Shown: positions 22,694 through 35,016, counted from the stretch's first letter. The stretch is DNA of 64,000 nucleotides from Orobanche coerulescens (GCA_033398695.1 CM065809.1:179728501-179792500), one strand, 5' to 3'. Notes: generated from the letters alone by a model not told the origin. A program made the numbers and translations.

Positions 22694-22989
22694 CATTTCC
22701 TTCTCTGATTACTTGTTTGTGTGATCGCCTTTCTGAATCTTTTGCATTTGACTTTATACAAGTGTGTTGAGGAGCGATCATCGTAGGCATAACTCCAAAT
22801 GAATTGATATAACTCATACTGGTAACTTTCTGAACAAAATCGATCGCTGTATGTATATTTGAACAAAGACGATCGTTGTATGTTATAGCTCTACTCTCCC
22901 CCTTGTTTTTGTTTACTTAGTGAAAATAAGGGAACGAAAATAAATCGTTTGACGAGCTATCTTTGACTTGGTTCTTGCGAACTTCAATT

Positions 22990-23670
22990 TTGCAGACTCC
23001 TCGAGGAAGGCCGATCATTTCGGCCTAGAGGAACCGTGCACGGTTGTGGAGGTCGATGGACCGACCTCAGCGGCCGTGTCTTGTGCACGAGCGACATTCC
23101 ACCTTTAGGTTTGTCTCCCGACTCACTTTATTGTGAGGGTCCTCCGGAGGCTACGTTTTGCCTCGTATTTAAACGAAGGGTGAGCGATCTTTGCCTGGAG
23201 GAGTCCTTGCACGGGGCGCCGTCGGATGAATCGACTTCGCGACCGTGGCTTGTTAGCACTTTTCTGCCGGGGGCCGACATGTTAGATGGCGGTCCTTTGT
23301 GGGCATACATTGTGACGGGGGTAGGGATGCGTCGCATTGTCCGGGCCCAGCATGTTAAATGATGAACCTTTGAGGGCGGGTGAGCGTGTCCACAGATCTG
23401 TTTTGGAGGGTCCTTGGGCTACGCCCGCCTCGTATTTAAACAAAGGGCGAGCGATCTCAGCCCAAAGGAACCTTGCATGGACGAGGTTGTCGGTTCCATC
23501 GACCTCCAGGACCATGGCTGCACTCTTCTACCTCGGATCGTCATGTTAGATAGCGATCTTCGACGGTATACGTTGTGCTGAGGGAGGCGATCTTGTGCCT
23601 AGGTCCATCATGTTAGATGATGAACTTTAGAGGGCGAGCGAGTCCTCCATTTTTGGAGATGTTGCTTGGT
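22990..23670. repeat. Degenerate repeats between gag and the antisense gene
   Basis: Phrases such as GAACCGTGCACGGTTG, CCTCGTATTTAAACGAAGGG and ATGTTAGATGATGAACCTT recur at spacings of roughly 300 bp, giving two degenerate units (about 23020-23370 and 23390-23650). The nested sibling has the same pair at about 19310-19930. No coding sequence. Confidence 0.6.
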
Positions 23671-25389
23671 CAGTAGCCTTTCGTTTGACATGGTGGAAAC
23701 TGGGGAAAGACCTCCGAAGTTTCCACCTCTTGATTGAAGCACAAAGATCCGGCCGTCGGGGTCGATCGGATTAGAAGACTAGTGATTGGGGTCGCCTGGG
23801 GTTCCGGATAATTGACTAGACTGTCCAGCTTGCCATCCTCGAACAATCTCCAGAGTTGTCTGAGGAGGTCGCGGCATTGGTCGGTGTTGTGGCCGGGACT
23901 CTTGTGGAAAGCACAAAATTTATCCCGGTCCAGATGACCGTTGTCCCTTATCACTTTTGGCCTGCTTAGCCGCTCGCACCCCTTGATGGCGTAAAAAATA
24001 TGGGCCGGAGATAGATTGAGGTTGTGGAGGAGTTGAGCTTCCATATCCTCATAGGCCGTGAGATCGCCAGGTGGCTTGGCGACCGCCTTCTTGGGATTGA
24101 CGATCGCCTTCTTTGGGATGGGAGAGGGTGTTTTCCTCTCCCCGGCTGCCCATCGTCTTGGCGAAGGGCGAGCAGCCTTTGTCTGGCCATAAAATTGGCA
24201 GTCTTGGCGTGGAAGATCGCGTAGGTTGGGGAGATATCCTTTGTGAGGTGCCTGAACATGGGCGAAGAACCATCAAATCCCCTAATACCGAGTAGAGGGC
24301 GATCTCGTCGCTTATGGGCTCGCCGGTGAGGACTATTTCATCTACCCGGTCGATGTAATCCGCATTGGACTCGTCTTTCCCCTGCCTGATCTTCATCATG
24401 CGGTGGGGTCCTTCTGGCCGAGCGACTTTGGCAGCGAAGTACGACGTGAAGTCGCTCGCCAGTTTCTCAAAACAGATGATCGAGCGCGGTGGCAATGAGA
24501 TGTACCACCTATGGGCGAGACTGCCCAATGTTAAGGGGAACATTCGGCATTTTGTAGCGTCTGAGGCCCCGCATCCGGTCATGTAGATCCGGAACCTGCT
24601 TAAGTGAGTCTCGGGGTCCGATCTCCCCTCATACAAAGGTGTTTGAGCGGGAGCAATCTTTGGTTGCACGGGGGCAAGCTCGATATGGACCGCGAGCGGC
24701 TCACTCGGTCCGAAGACCTTTCTCCTGGCGCCTGCCCCAGTTTCCAGGAGCGCTTTCATCTCGTCGAGCTGGCGTTGTATTGCGGCTATTGCCGTAGCCT
24801 GACTGCTCGTGGTTTGGCTCTCGGAGCGGGAGCCGAGGTGATCATGTATCGATCTCCTGGCTCCATGGTAGGCGGTGAGGTCGTCGCCACCGATCTTTGT
24901 TCTTCGGCGAGGGGGAGCCAAGTGGTCGACCTGCCTTATGGGAGTTAGGTATGCCGAACTCCTGGTGACGGATTCGGGCTCCGTCGTCTCATGGCTAGGG
25001 CCAGAATGCCCCGGTCACCATGAAGGGTCACTTCCAAGCCGGCTGAAGATGAAACTGTCCCGCCTTTCTAGTGGATCGGGACTCTCTGACGATCGCTCGA
25101 TAAGTAGTCCCCTGAGCTTCCGTTTGCCCGCGCGCCGGATGGCTGAGGGGGTTATAGCGGGCGCATTGCATGCTCTCCGCCGCTCCCTTTGGATGGCCAT
25201 AGCCTCCTCGATCTGTTCCGCAGTTTGGAATTGATCGAGGGAAAGGCTGGGGTCGTCCCTCGAGGGCGGGATCGAGAGTCTCGCATCGCCGCGGCTACCC
25301 TCCGCCGTAGGTTGAGACTCAGTTTGGGCCGGAACAAGACGTCCGGCAAACCGCAAACTAGCTCCCTTCGATGTGGTGGCAGATGTCAT
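23670..25389 (-). pseudogene. Gag of the 15 kb Tat-like element, broken
   Basis: Begins MTSATTSKGASLRF at 25389. The gag domain lies at about 24250-24700 (YEGRSDPETHLSRFRIYM, PEGPHRMMKIRQGKDES). Then, in another frame, a Cys/His segment FCAFHKSPGHNTDQC at about 23880-23925 is typical of Tat Gag. An in-frame TGA at about 25013 replaces the CGA found in the nested sibling, and a frameshift lies near 24280. After 23670 the expected protease is absent. The domain order fits Gag of about 560 residues. Non-functional as it stands. Confidence 0.8.
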
Positions 25390-25494
25390 AGTCTTGAAGG
25401 TTTTTCTTTGAAGAACAGTGAGTGTTCCTTCAAGTATATGTTCCGAAGGACAGTGAGTGTTCTTCGAAACAGTCAGAATGAAAATAAAGGTATA

Positions 25495-25514
25495 CCCCTT
25501 CTTCTAGCGCCAAT
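25495..25514 (-). other. Primer-binding site of the 15 kb element
   Basis: The minus strand reads ATTGGCGCTAGAAGAAGGGG adjacent to the 5' LTR end. Confidence 0.7.
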
Positions 25515-26504
25515 TGTTGTTACCCAAAATATTATTCGGAGGGGATTGCAGGAATGGACGAGTAACAAACAAAATGCAAGAGCACGTCCGTGGGAAAGTA
25601 AATAACACAAGATTTGCCGAGGTTGTTAGTCCCGGGCTTGAATGCTCTCGCGAGATATTATTAATACGAATACTTTGGAGTAAAAATATTAATGTTAGAG
25701 TACGATTACAATAAGTGTAACGACCCAAGTTATCTAGCTCCTGAGTGCTGATGATTGCCGGAAGAACCAGAGTTGATACTCCGTGGTTTTTGTAACAAAG
25801 AAGAAATGCTGTATAGATTTCTGTGCATGATTTGACTGTTCGATCTGACTGCCAGAGAGTAGACTGCAAAAGTGCTTTTTGTCTGATAGTCAGAGAGTCG
25901 ACTGTGTAAGATTGGCTGAACCCCCTTCCAAATACTGGAGGTCTCCTATTTATAGAATATGAGGTAGTTGGGATGTCCTGATCCCAAACGGACGATCGCC
26001 TTTCTGGCATGGGCGATCGTCTTTAGCATATGGGTCGGTCCCTTAAAGTCCGCGGCCGCTATAGGCAGCCAGCTGAGGGAACCAATGAGAAGGAAGCACG
26101 CGTCCCATGTCACTGTCTTGGGAGGTCCCACCTAGGACCTTTCGGCGGGTCTGTCGGTAGGTGGGGCTGTCTTTGTCACCGACAGCTGTGGGCTGGAGTC
26201 AAAGATCCTTATTCCGCGGCGCCAATTGCGGATCTGCACGTGGGTCTTCACCTCGAGGTTCGGTTTTTGAAGACTTTGACGGATGCCGGTTTTACACGTG
26301 GCATAGGATGGTCGTCCTTGGTCGGGCACTAGAGTAGGTCGCTAGGTGCCGAGAGACGATCGCCCTCGATGTCAATCGCTCAGCACTTGGACCTTGACCT
26401 GGGTCCGTCGCTTGGCCAGTCTGCCTTGGATTATTTGATGTTGACTTGGATTGCTCGGCCTTTGATGCCGATCGTTGTCGGGGCGTATAAAACGCCGCAC
26501 AACA
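25515..26504 (-). repeat. 5' LTR of the 15 kb Tat-like element
   Basis: Ends match the LTR at 11469-12447 (TGTTGTTACCCAAAAT and GCCGCACAACA), with scattered differences and a short extra piece near 25880-25905. More diverged from its partner than the two LTRs of the nested sibling are from each other, in line with the nesting order. Confidence 0.85.
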
Positions 26505-26550
26505 CCGCGGCATCCCAAGAGGGACAAGTTTTTTGTGGACGGAGAGAGTA

Positions 26551-27769
26551 CTAATTAATATAGAGTTTGTATGAAAAAATTATTATTTCTACCAATTAAT
26601 AAAGTTGATATACTAACTAGATGGTGCCATTAGGGTTGAAAATCAAATTAAGTTACGCGATACTCGATCTCAATTTGATTGGTAAAAAGCTTCGTGCTCT
26701 GTTTGCTAATATAACGAACCAAGTTCGAACATAATTTTTTTTTGCTTGATAAGATATAAAGATTGGTTGAGTTCGGGCCGACTTGCCTACAAATTATAAG
26801 TACATATAAGAAACTCAAACTACCCGAGTTCGATTCATGTTGGGCTCGTTTAAGTTCGTTCAAGTTCGGCTCCATTACTAATCAAATCAAGCCAAACATA
26901 ATGTTTGAATCTCGATAAAATGTCAAAAAATTAGAACAGACGTATATTCGACTCGTTTGGATTGATTTATAATCACATGTGCAATTGTTACTCAACTATA
27001 ATTGGTAATGGACTTCTAAAGATAATAATTACCCGTGACTTTCTCATTATAAGTTTACCACATAATTACAAATAACTTAGTAATCAAATTGAGTCCGAAC
27101 GAGTTTTTTACCGAGTCGAATATGAATCAAGTTCGATTAGTTTGAATCAAGCTCAACTAGTTTGATATTCTTATATTTATCTTATTATTTCGTTATTAAA
27201 TAATTTCCTGAACAAAAAATTATGTTTAAACTTATTCGACAAATCAAGCTCAAATAAGCTTTCGACGATCAATCACAAGTAAAATATCGAATAACTTGGT
27301 TCGTTTTTTAGCCATAGCTAAACACTCTCGAACTTCTCCATCTAAGGGACGGAAAATAAAATATTCTTATAATCTTTGATTTTACCATGCACGCACAAAA
27401 TCTTCCTCCAGACACACGAAGAAACAATCAACTACTAAATCACGATGACATTCCCAAAAGCGTAGTAGAACCTGTCGACGAAGTCACATTAGAAGAACTG
27501 CTATAACTATTGTACTTAAAATCACCAACAATACCCATAATAAGTGTCCACACTATTAGGCGATACACTCATCGTCGGAGCAAATACGTCGGCACCGGAA
27601 GCACCTACAGAGTCACGCAAATAGAATAGATGATGAATTAATTTGATATTATTCTCTCCACGTAAATATTGGATATTAGATGTCTAATTATCATATTTAA
27701 TTGATTAAATATTTTCTTAGACAAATCATTTATTAACTACACTGTACTTATTTAGTTATTAGTTAACTA
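26551..27769. other. Intergenic AT-rich sequence with decayed repeat
   Basis: About 26630-27320 has recurring AGTTCGATT, CAAGTTCGG and CGAACTT phrases like a very old hAT-type MITE without intact ends. At about 27430-27600, on the minus strand, short open stretches with Ser/Thr-rich sequence are seen that could be a gene-tail fragment, but no domain is recognisable. Otherwise nothing. Confidence 0.3.
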
Positions 27770-27786
27770 GATTAATTAGTTATTTT

Positions 27787-28221
27787 TTTTTGATAACTAG
27801 GTGATCCCAGTTTAGCCGGACTAATCCTAGTCCCTCAATGAACTCACTCCTAACCCATTGAGAGAAGTAAATCGCGAGCCACTCGAGCAATTCCACGGTT
27901 TCCAATGCCTTTTCTGTACACTTCTGCGCACAAGGAGAAGCCCTTAACTGATTAACAACGCCTCAGGTTCCCAACACAGTTCTCGGGAATACACCGATTA
28001 GTCGTCACCTCCGGTTTCAAAGAATGAAATACTCCCACACTACCACTTGACGCGTGATTAAACATTGATTAGCGGTCGCTCGAGCTAGCCCCGGGGAGCT
28101 AGAGGATCATAAAGAGAAAAACTTCCTCTTTCACCTCCTTTGGTGGGGTTAGAACCCAAGACCTCTCCAAAGGAGTGTCTTGGAAGTAGGCGTCCTACCA
28201 CTGGACCACCAACCCTTCCCC
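27787..28221 (-). mobile_element. tRNA-derived SINE with a 16-bp target duplication
   Basis: On the minus strand the element starts at 28221 with a tRNA-like head: box A TGGTCCAGTGG and box B GGGTTCTAACC. It runs through a body of about 340 bp and ends in an A-rich tail (T run at 27781-27791 on the plus strand). The 16-bp direct repeat GATTAATTAGTTATTT flanks it at 27770-27785 and 28222-28237. It encodes nothing and would rely on LINE enzymes. Its body does not resemble the SINE at 3180. Confidence 0.85.
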
Positions 28222-28237
28222 GATTAATTAGTTATTT

Positions 28238-28820
28238 GAATACATTTAACTCGACAAGGTGAGCTTAGTGGCTAAGTTCACGAGGGTCGGATTATGAACC
28301 CTATGGGTCGGCCAAGTATGACATGGGACGTCTGGATCTTGTATATTTTAACAAGACCTACATGAGTAGTACAAATACTAAGTACTCTCCCTTCTCTCAT
28401 TCTTTCAAGCTAGGTCTATAGAATTTATACTCTAGTCATCAGAGAGAGACAGGCAGAAGAACAAGCTCCTTTCTTGTAGCTGTTGGCCATTAGTGCCCTT
28501 AAAAGGTGGATGTTTTCTCCGATGGTCTGTTCGACGCGTGATATGTGGAGACAACGTGTGTTGGTTGTTAGATCTTTCAAAAGACTTTTCAATTTGAATT
28601 CTCGTCATCAACATACGAACACAGTCGAGCCTTTGTTCTATTACATATGTGAAGTTTATGTGGAAGTCAAGACATTGATACACCTAATGTGTGTTGTTTC
28701 AAAATGAGTTTGGTTTGACGCATGTGACATTTGAGCATCATTACCGCACCGCACTGATATGGCGACTATAATATTGAGCCATAAAACTTGCTGGTCTGAA
28801 CTTTGTAACAAAATAAGGTA
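28238..28820. other. Spacer without a recognisable gene
   Basis: A possible tRNA-like phrase (GGTGAGCTTAGTGGCTAAGTT, about 28259) is too partial to call. The ORFs at 28432-28707 overlap each other on both strands and show no domain. Confidence 0.35.
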
Positions 28821-29184
28821 CTCCCTCCGTCCCGGTTCAAGCGCAATATTTAAGAAAAAATTGGTGTATTTTAGGTAAATAATTGAATGTGGTAGATGTG
28901 TAAGTTTGAAAGTATTAATGGTGAATGTCCCGGTTCAAGCGCAATATTTAAGAAAAAATTGGTATATTTTAGGAATTGGATATGGTAGATGCGTAAGTTT
29001 GAAAGTATTGATGGTGAATATATGATGTAGATAAAAAATAAAAAGTATTGATGGTAAATGTGTGGTGAAGGTTAAAAAGTAAAAAGTGATTGTTGATTTG
29101 ATTTGAGGTATTTAATGAAATGTTGCACTTGTAAAGGAACATATTTTTGGACTATATCTTGCACTTCGGATGGGACGTGGGAAG
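28821..29184. mobile_element. Stowaway-type MITE with a duplicated left end
   Basis: CTCCCTCCGTCCCGG at the left follows TA (28819-28820), and GGGACGTGGGAAG precedes TA (29185-29186) at the right. The left subterminal block GTCCCGGTTCAAGCGCAATA occurs twice (28829 and 28928), with about 100 bp of following sequence also repeated. Confidence 0.8.
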
Positions 29185-29354
29185 TATGATTATTTGATAT
29201 GGCTCTGCACTTCTTGCCAAAACTATCTATCCCGAGTCAATTAAGACAATTGGTATTCCCTCAGGAAATATATGGTTATGCTCCGATAATGTGTATGTTT
29301 AAGGATGTCAATGGGTAGGGTAGGACACGAGTCTGCTTTCCCCATGCCATACCT

Positions 29355-29904
29355 TAGAGCTGTCAAATCGTGCGTGTTGGGTCGATATCGTGTCGACATG
29401 ATAACAACACGATTTGTTAAGGCCCAACACGAACACGATCCGTTAAGAATTTGTTCAACATGACAAGAACACGATCTGCAATGTGTAAACACGAACACGA
29501 CACGAACATAAAAATGACACGATTTTATTCTTGTCGACACGACACAATTACGACATGAATACGATTAAAAACTGATTTTACACGATAATGAAACGAACAC
29601 AATTAAAATTTTGAGAAATGAGGGTTTCTTTTTAACTTGTGGAAAGAAAAAAATTAAATTAAAAAATTATAGGGTAAAAAATATATTATATTAATTAAAT
29701 AATTAATGAGTAATAGAAAATAAAAATATTAAATAAGTATTATCGGGTTACACGAACACGACACGACCCTGACACGATAATATCGTGCTCTTATCGTGTT
29801 ACACGATAACGACATGAAATCCGATGAGGCTTGACACTAACCCATTAATATCGTGTGTGTTCGTGTCGGGTTATCAGGTCGTGCCGAAAACTGCCAGCCC
29901 TGTA
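29355..29904. mobile_element. Nested hAT-type MITE
   Basis: Begins TAGAGCTGTCAAATCGTG and ends CTGCCAGCCCTG, with internal repeats of ACACGATAACGACACGA and its inverse. Its ends resemble the CAGGGCTG termini of hAT MITEs. It splits the surrounding element within a TACCC-type repeat; the 8-bp duplication is not clear. Confidence 0.65.
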
Positions 29905-30035
29905 TAACGGTAGGGTACGGGTATTACCCTTCGGGTAAACGGGTACCCGCGGGTAAAGCGGGTTGCCCATTTATATTAATTTAATGTTATTTCACAACAA
30001 AAAAACTCCAAAAAACACAAAAAAAATATAATAAA

Positions 30036-30040
30036 TGAGT

Positions 30041-30070
<30 letters not shown>
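30036..30070. repeat. (TA)n microsatellite
   Basis: Pure AT dinucleotide run. Confidence 0.95.
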
Positions 30071-30077
<7 letters not shown>

Positions 30078-30697
30078 TTTGATACTATTTAACTCAAATT
30101 TATTAATGTATCAGGTTTAAATTATAACTATAAAAATTAAAATTAAAAAAAGTCAATATATTTTATTATATATATATATTATGTTTAGGGTAATCGGGTA
30201 AAACTTAAATCACATACCCTACCTTTATTCTAACAAAAAATAACTGGTACGGGTAATACCCAACCCTTTACTCGAACCTGCGGGTACTACCCGCCCCTAT
30301 AACCCGTTTACCCGCGGGTAATTTTACCCTGCGGGTAAAATTGATATCCACATTGCTTTATATTATAGTTGTCCAGTATTTTATTATTTCAAGAGACATT
30401 TATATATCCTACGTGGCTTGATCCTATCCAGCTCGATATTGATAAAAGATGAAATTTATTTAATTTAGTAAAGAGATTTAAAGTAGATTTGTTTGAGTTT
30501 CTAATTTTACGTTCGTAACATACCGTGTAATACCCGAGATCTTCGCTCCAGATTCGTTGACTTTTTCTGCGGGGTATCGGATTGGCGTTGTCCATGTCTT
30601 TGGAATGTTGTGCCATGTTTGGGTGTGCCATGAGTGTACATGTGTTTGATGTTGTTTCAGATCGTTGCATGAGTTTTTGGTTTATTGTGGTGTAGGG

Positions 30698-31070
30698 CAC
30701 GCTATCGCTTGAGGTCTAGCGCGCGCTACTATGTCGCAGTTAGCGCACGCTACTTGGTGTGTAGCGCACGCTAACTGACAGTTCAAAGGCAGTCCACGAG
30801 CTACTGGACTGGGACTGGAGTCTCGATAGCACACGCTAAAGTCGGTAGTTAGCGCACGCTATCGTCCGTATTAGCGCAAGCTATTGTTTGGCGTTGCGCA
30901 CGCTACCTGGTAAGGGTGGAACTGTCCAGAAGCCACTGGACTGGATTCATGACTCGTTAGCGCGCGCTATGTTTCTTGGCTAGCGCACGCTAACAGTGTT
31001 GCGGGCATAATGTTCTGGAGCGTCGACCCCGTTAGCGCGCACTAATGCAGTACGTTTAGCGCACGCTAAT
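30698..31070. repeat. AGCGCACGCT palindrome-like array in LTR B
   Basis: About eleven TTAGCGCACGCTAA-type motifs (for example around 30718, 30742, 30764, 30848, 30980, 31055), some exact inverted pairs (TAGCGCGCGCTA) and others with one or two mismatches. The last copy ends 11 bp before TATAAATA at 31081. Confidence 0.9.
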
Positions 31071-31995
31071 AACTGTCCATTATAAATACTAGACAGCAGC
31101 TTTGATTTCATCATTTCTCATCTTTCTTCGTCTCTTTCCGTCGGGAGCGAGTTCTTGGGGCGATTTTGGGCGATCTTCTTCATCAAGCTTCATCTTGGGG
31201 TGGATTTGTGTATGTCCAACATCATGTAATCATCTTCTTTGTTCGAATCGAGGTATTCTCTTCTTAGAACCCTAGTTTCTTGAACTTGGTTTTTTTTCCT
31301 TGTCGTGATTCTTACCCGATCTCATCCGATCGGTTGTGTATTCTTGTTGTCCTGGTTGCAATCTCCGGATTGGTAACTCGTTTATCGATTTTATTTCACC
31401 CGGAACATGATTTCGATTTCTTTGAGTAATCTTCGGATCCTTGTTGTTTTTATGGTCGATTCGAATTCCGATTAGTATTATTGATTGATGGTGGTGTTAT
31501 TTTCGTAGTATTCGTGGAGTTTTCGAGTTCTTGGTCGTTCTTGGAAGTTCGAGGACTACCCGAACGTCCGTTCATCGTCCCGTTGCTCGTGGTTTCGAGG
31601 CAAGTATCTTGCCTATACATTTCATATTTCATAGGTGTAATAGATGGTAATTGATTATATGTACAATCCGAATATTTTAATGAACTTTTAAAAGGATCGG
31701 TATATTCTTAATAAATGTTGTCTTTCAAAAGATAACTCGTACGTTTTGGGATTAAAATGTGCTTTCCTATATATGTGTATTAGTGTTGCGTGGTTGTGAT
31801 TGTATTATGTGATTATAGTAGACCTTTTCCACTGGTTGAAGATTGTGTATTGATACGTGTACTCGTTTGGTGAATATGTGACGTGGTGCGATATTAGTTG
31901 TTACTCCTTTGTAAGGAGGTTGTGATGTTCAATGTTGTTTGGTAATGGTAATTGATTGTTGTTGTGTGATTGTTGTAAGTGATGTGCCACCGGGT

Positions 31996-33558
31996 TGTTG
32001 GGATTCGGTGATTAAAATCGAATTACGCAGCGGAAAATAAACCGGTCCAACCGGATAAAACCAAACCCCAAAAACGGACCGATCAAGCATCATATAAACG
32101 AATATAAATGACAAGGAAGAGAAGCAAGCCTTTTCTCGATTACCGACACGAACAGGCATCTCAATATATAATACAAATTTATATCAAAATGATTAGATTC
32201 CAAATCTCATGCATTTTGTCCTCAACTTTGTAAAATATGACTAACACACCCCACACAATACATGGAGAATTTCCAAGCATGAGAGGGGGGCGGCCCTCTT
32301 GAGTTTAGGTGAGAAAACGAGCCGAGCCACTCGGTTCGTGTATCGGACATTCGCGTGTCTAGTCCGTTAAATACACTTCGTTGTATCCCAAATGTGTTTA
32401 TACTTAATTAATTAATCTAATTAATTAATTTTATTAAATACAAAATTATAATAATATATTTCCAAGAAATAATTATTTATGAATTAAATTAATTACCCGG
32501 TAATTAATTTCAATTCACTAGACCGCATGATTTATCAAATAAATCAAATTAGATATCTAATATCCAATATTAATGAAGAGATAATAAATATATATTTATC
32601 CATCCAATATCCTTGTGCGCGACTCCGTAGGTCCGTCTTAGTCGGTAATGGGAGGAACCAAGGAGTACGGGTAACACTTAGCCAGTCTAGTGCTTCGTAC
32701 CGTAACCCAACTAAGAACGAATGATCGGATCATTCCAAAACCATTATGTCGTGAATACCATATACGTATAAACCCTTCAATCATATGTCCCGGCCAAGTA
32801 TTAGGGTCACGGTAAAGTCAAACCATACCTGAGATCATCGAGCTCTCGTGTATCAAATACAACTAGCTCTAAATGCTTTGGCCATAGACTTATAATCTAA
32901 TTTGCCATTAACCGCATAGGATATTTACTTGCTCACTTACAGGAGAAAGAATTCTATCTTGGTTTTCAGTAAAGACTGCTACTTGCCCACTAAGTTGCAT
33001 TTCGAGGTTGACCCCACCCACTGGCGATTGGATCGAACTACTCTAATGACTAACTTAATGTCACAAGCACATCTCCTACTGAAACCTCAAGTCAAAGGTC
33101 CACATATACCTATCACAACCTTTCGATCCAGTCATTGACAATCCCTGAGTGATATCTATGTGACCGAATCGAGGTGAGTCGTGTTCGAGTATACTAATCT
33201 CACTAGCATACCTATAACGTGTGCTCCCACTAACCCTTAGTGAATACCGTCACTCTACATGTCAAAGTACACGTTATACAAGTCTTGTATAAACTTATTG
33301 CCCAGTTAAGTTTTATCGACTTGCGAACGAGTTAAGCATTCGATCTCTAAACACTTCTAGTGCCTATCTCCTTATCTCCATAAGGAGTAGAATGTTTGCT
33401 CTCAAATGCAGGGACTATTATTCTATATACCAAATCACAATGCTAGTGATATACAATAATATAGAAATAATTATTGCCTTATTAAATATTCATAATTACA
33501 ATACATATGCTCTCACTCTCTCATCCTCTGAGTGGCATTCGAGGGCATATCCCTAACA
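31996..33558 (-). repeat. 3' LTR of the copia element (internally deleted)
   Basis: Starts TGTTGGGATTCGGTG and ends ATATCCCTAACA on the plus strand. Relative to the other LTR a stretch is missing between ACACGAACA and GGCATCTCAATAT near 32150. Confidence 0.85.
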
Positions 33559-33573
33559 ATATCCCACTTGCAC

Positions 33574-34362
33574 TCAATGCCACAAACTATAGTATCTAAT
33601 GCCCATACTCTCGAGATGTCTCTCTAAGACCTTCTGAGATAGTGGCTTGGTAAGCAGATCAACAATGTTATTTGCTGTGTCTACTCTCTGCAGTATAACA
33701 TTTCCTTCCTGAACCATTTCTCTAAAAAAATGATATTTTCTCGCAATATGTTTGGTATTGTGGTGAGCCCTAGGCTCCTTAGCCTGTGCAACAGCTCCGT
33801 TGTTGTCACAAAACAGCGTCACGGGTTTCTACACATTAGGAACCACTTGAAGTTCCTCAATGAACTTCTTAATCCAAAAAGCTTCTTTAGTTGCCTCCGT
33901 GGCTGCCTGATATTCGGCTTGACATGTAGAGATAGCAGTCGAACTTTTCTTGGCACTTCTCTAAGAAACTGCCCCACCATTCAGAGTGAAGATATACCTT
34001 AATGTGGACATCTGAGCATCCATGTCCCCCGAAAAATGTGAGTCTGTATAGCCCATCACTCTAATTTCTCCACCGCCGTATGTAAGAACCAAGTCTTTAG
34101 TCCTCCTTAGGTACTTAAGAATGTTCTTTACAGTAGTCCAATGTTCCTGCCCTGGATTTGACTGAAACCGACTTACTACGCTCACAGCATAGGCAATGTC
34201 CGGTCTAGTGCAAATCATAGCGTACATGAGGCTACCTACTGCCGAAGCATAGGGCACCTTACTCATTTCCTTTTTGTCTTCCTTACTTTGACGACACATC
34301 TCTAAGGAAAGTTTTGCACCATGTTGCATAGGAAGGAACCCTCTTTTAGAATCTTTCACCAT
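33574..34362 (-). pseudogene. Copia RNase H region
   Basis: The 34362-33961 frame contains VPYASAVGSLMYAMICTRPD and TKDLVLTYGGGEIRVMGYTD, and the 33822-33574 frame contains TLFCDNNGAVAQAKEP and NIVDLLTKPL. These match the C-terminal RNase H of copia Pol, which removes the RNA template. A frame change and a gap separate the two pieces, so the protein is broken. Confidence 0.85.
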
Positions 34363-34399
34363 GTTCCTAACATTCTTTTCGCTCTATCCCGGTAGAGAC

Positions 34400-34976
34400 G
34401 AATACCCAGAATATAGGTAGCTTCTCCCAAGTCTTTCATTGAGAACTCTTTAGAAAGGCAAGCTTTCACAGAACTGAGCATTCCTACGTCGTTTCCTATA
34501 AGTAGAATGTCATCTACATATAGTATTAAGAACGCAATTTTGCTCCCACTAACCTTCTTGTAAATACAGGGCTCCTCTTCATTTTGGACAAAATCAAACT
34601 CTTTGACTGTCTCGTTAAAACGAAGATTCCAACTCTATGAAGCTTGCTTCAGTCCATAAATGGCACGCTGAAGTTTTCATACTTTATGAATATTGGTTTG
34701 AGATATGAATCCCTTAGGCTGTTCCATGTAAATCTCCTCCTCGAGGAATCCATTTAGGAATGCCATTTTCACATCCATTTGCCATATTTCATAATCTAAG
34801 TGGGATGCTATGGCAAGCATCATGCGAATAGACTTAATCATAGCTACAAACGAGAAGGTCTCGAAGTAATCGATTCCTTCTCTTTGGGAATAACCCTTTG
34901 CCACAAGCCTGGCCTTATAGGTATCAACCTTGCCATCTCCATCAGTCTTTTCTTTTATAGATCCATTTGTTTCCAA
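34400..34976 (-). pseudogene. Copia reverse transcriptase region
   Basis: YKARLVAKGYSQREGIDYFE and IWQMDVKMAFLNGFLEEEIY mark the palm and fingers of copia reverse transcriptase, and the YVDD active-site codons are seen on the minus strand at 34520-34509. Stops and frame changes occur (about 34640 and 34380). An intact polymerase ORF is not present. Confidence 0.85.
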
Positions 34977-35016
34977 TAGGCACTATGCCTTTAGGACGAT
35001 CTACTAAAGTCCAGAC

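Larger units (their letters stand above)
11469..26504 (-). mobile_element. Tat-like gag-only Ty3/gypsy retrotransposon, non-autonomous
   Basis: Flanked by perfect CCGCG duplications (11464-11468 and 26505-26509), with LTRs of 979 and 990 bp at its two ends. On the minus strand the order is: 5' LTR (26504 to 25515), primer-binding site, gag, repeat-rich spacer, a gene on the opposite strand, polypurine tract, 3' LTR. No protease, reverse transcriptase, RNase H or integrase can be found, so it fits the terminal-repeat gag-only class and would need an autonomous partner. A gene antisense to gag between the coding region and the 3' LTR is a known trait of some Tat-lineage elements such as Grande. 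Two later insertions lie inside (14616-17379 and 18112-22337). Confidence 0.85.
11314..26548. mobile_element. Stowaway-type MITE split by a 15 kb retrotransposon
   Basis: The left half 11314-11468 begins CTCTCCCCGTCCATCG after TA (11312-11313). The right half 26510-26548 ends GTGGACGGAGAGAG followed by TA (26549-26550). The two halves form one short TIR element of about 190 bp, a Stowaway MITE, which was later the target of the retrotransposon at 11469-26504. Confidence 0.75.
29302..30350. mobile_element. hAT-type MITE, host of a second element
   Basis: Outer ends AGGATGTCAATGGGTAGGG and GGTAAAATTGATATCC are inverted copies, with CGGGTACCCGCGGGTA-like phrases inside. It is split by the element at 29355-29904. 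A (TA)n run lies at about 30036-30070. No clear 8-bp duplication is left. Confidence 0.6.

Noticed and set aside
27430..27600. Exon of a host gene on the minus strand
   Set aside because: Only short open pieces in two frames, no splice signals and no recognisable domain.
32527..32724. Short conserved ORF found in both copia LTRs (also 41000-41197)
   Set aside because: Conservation follows from the two LTRs being copies of each other; no coding signal.
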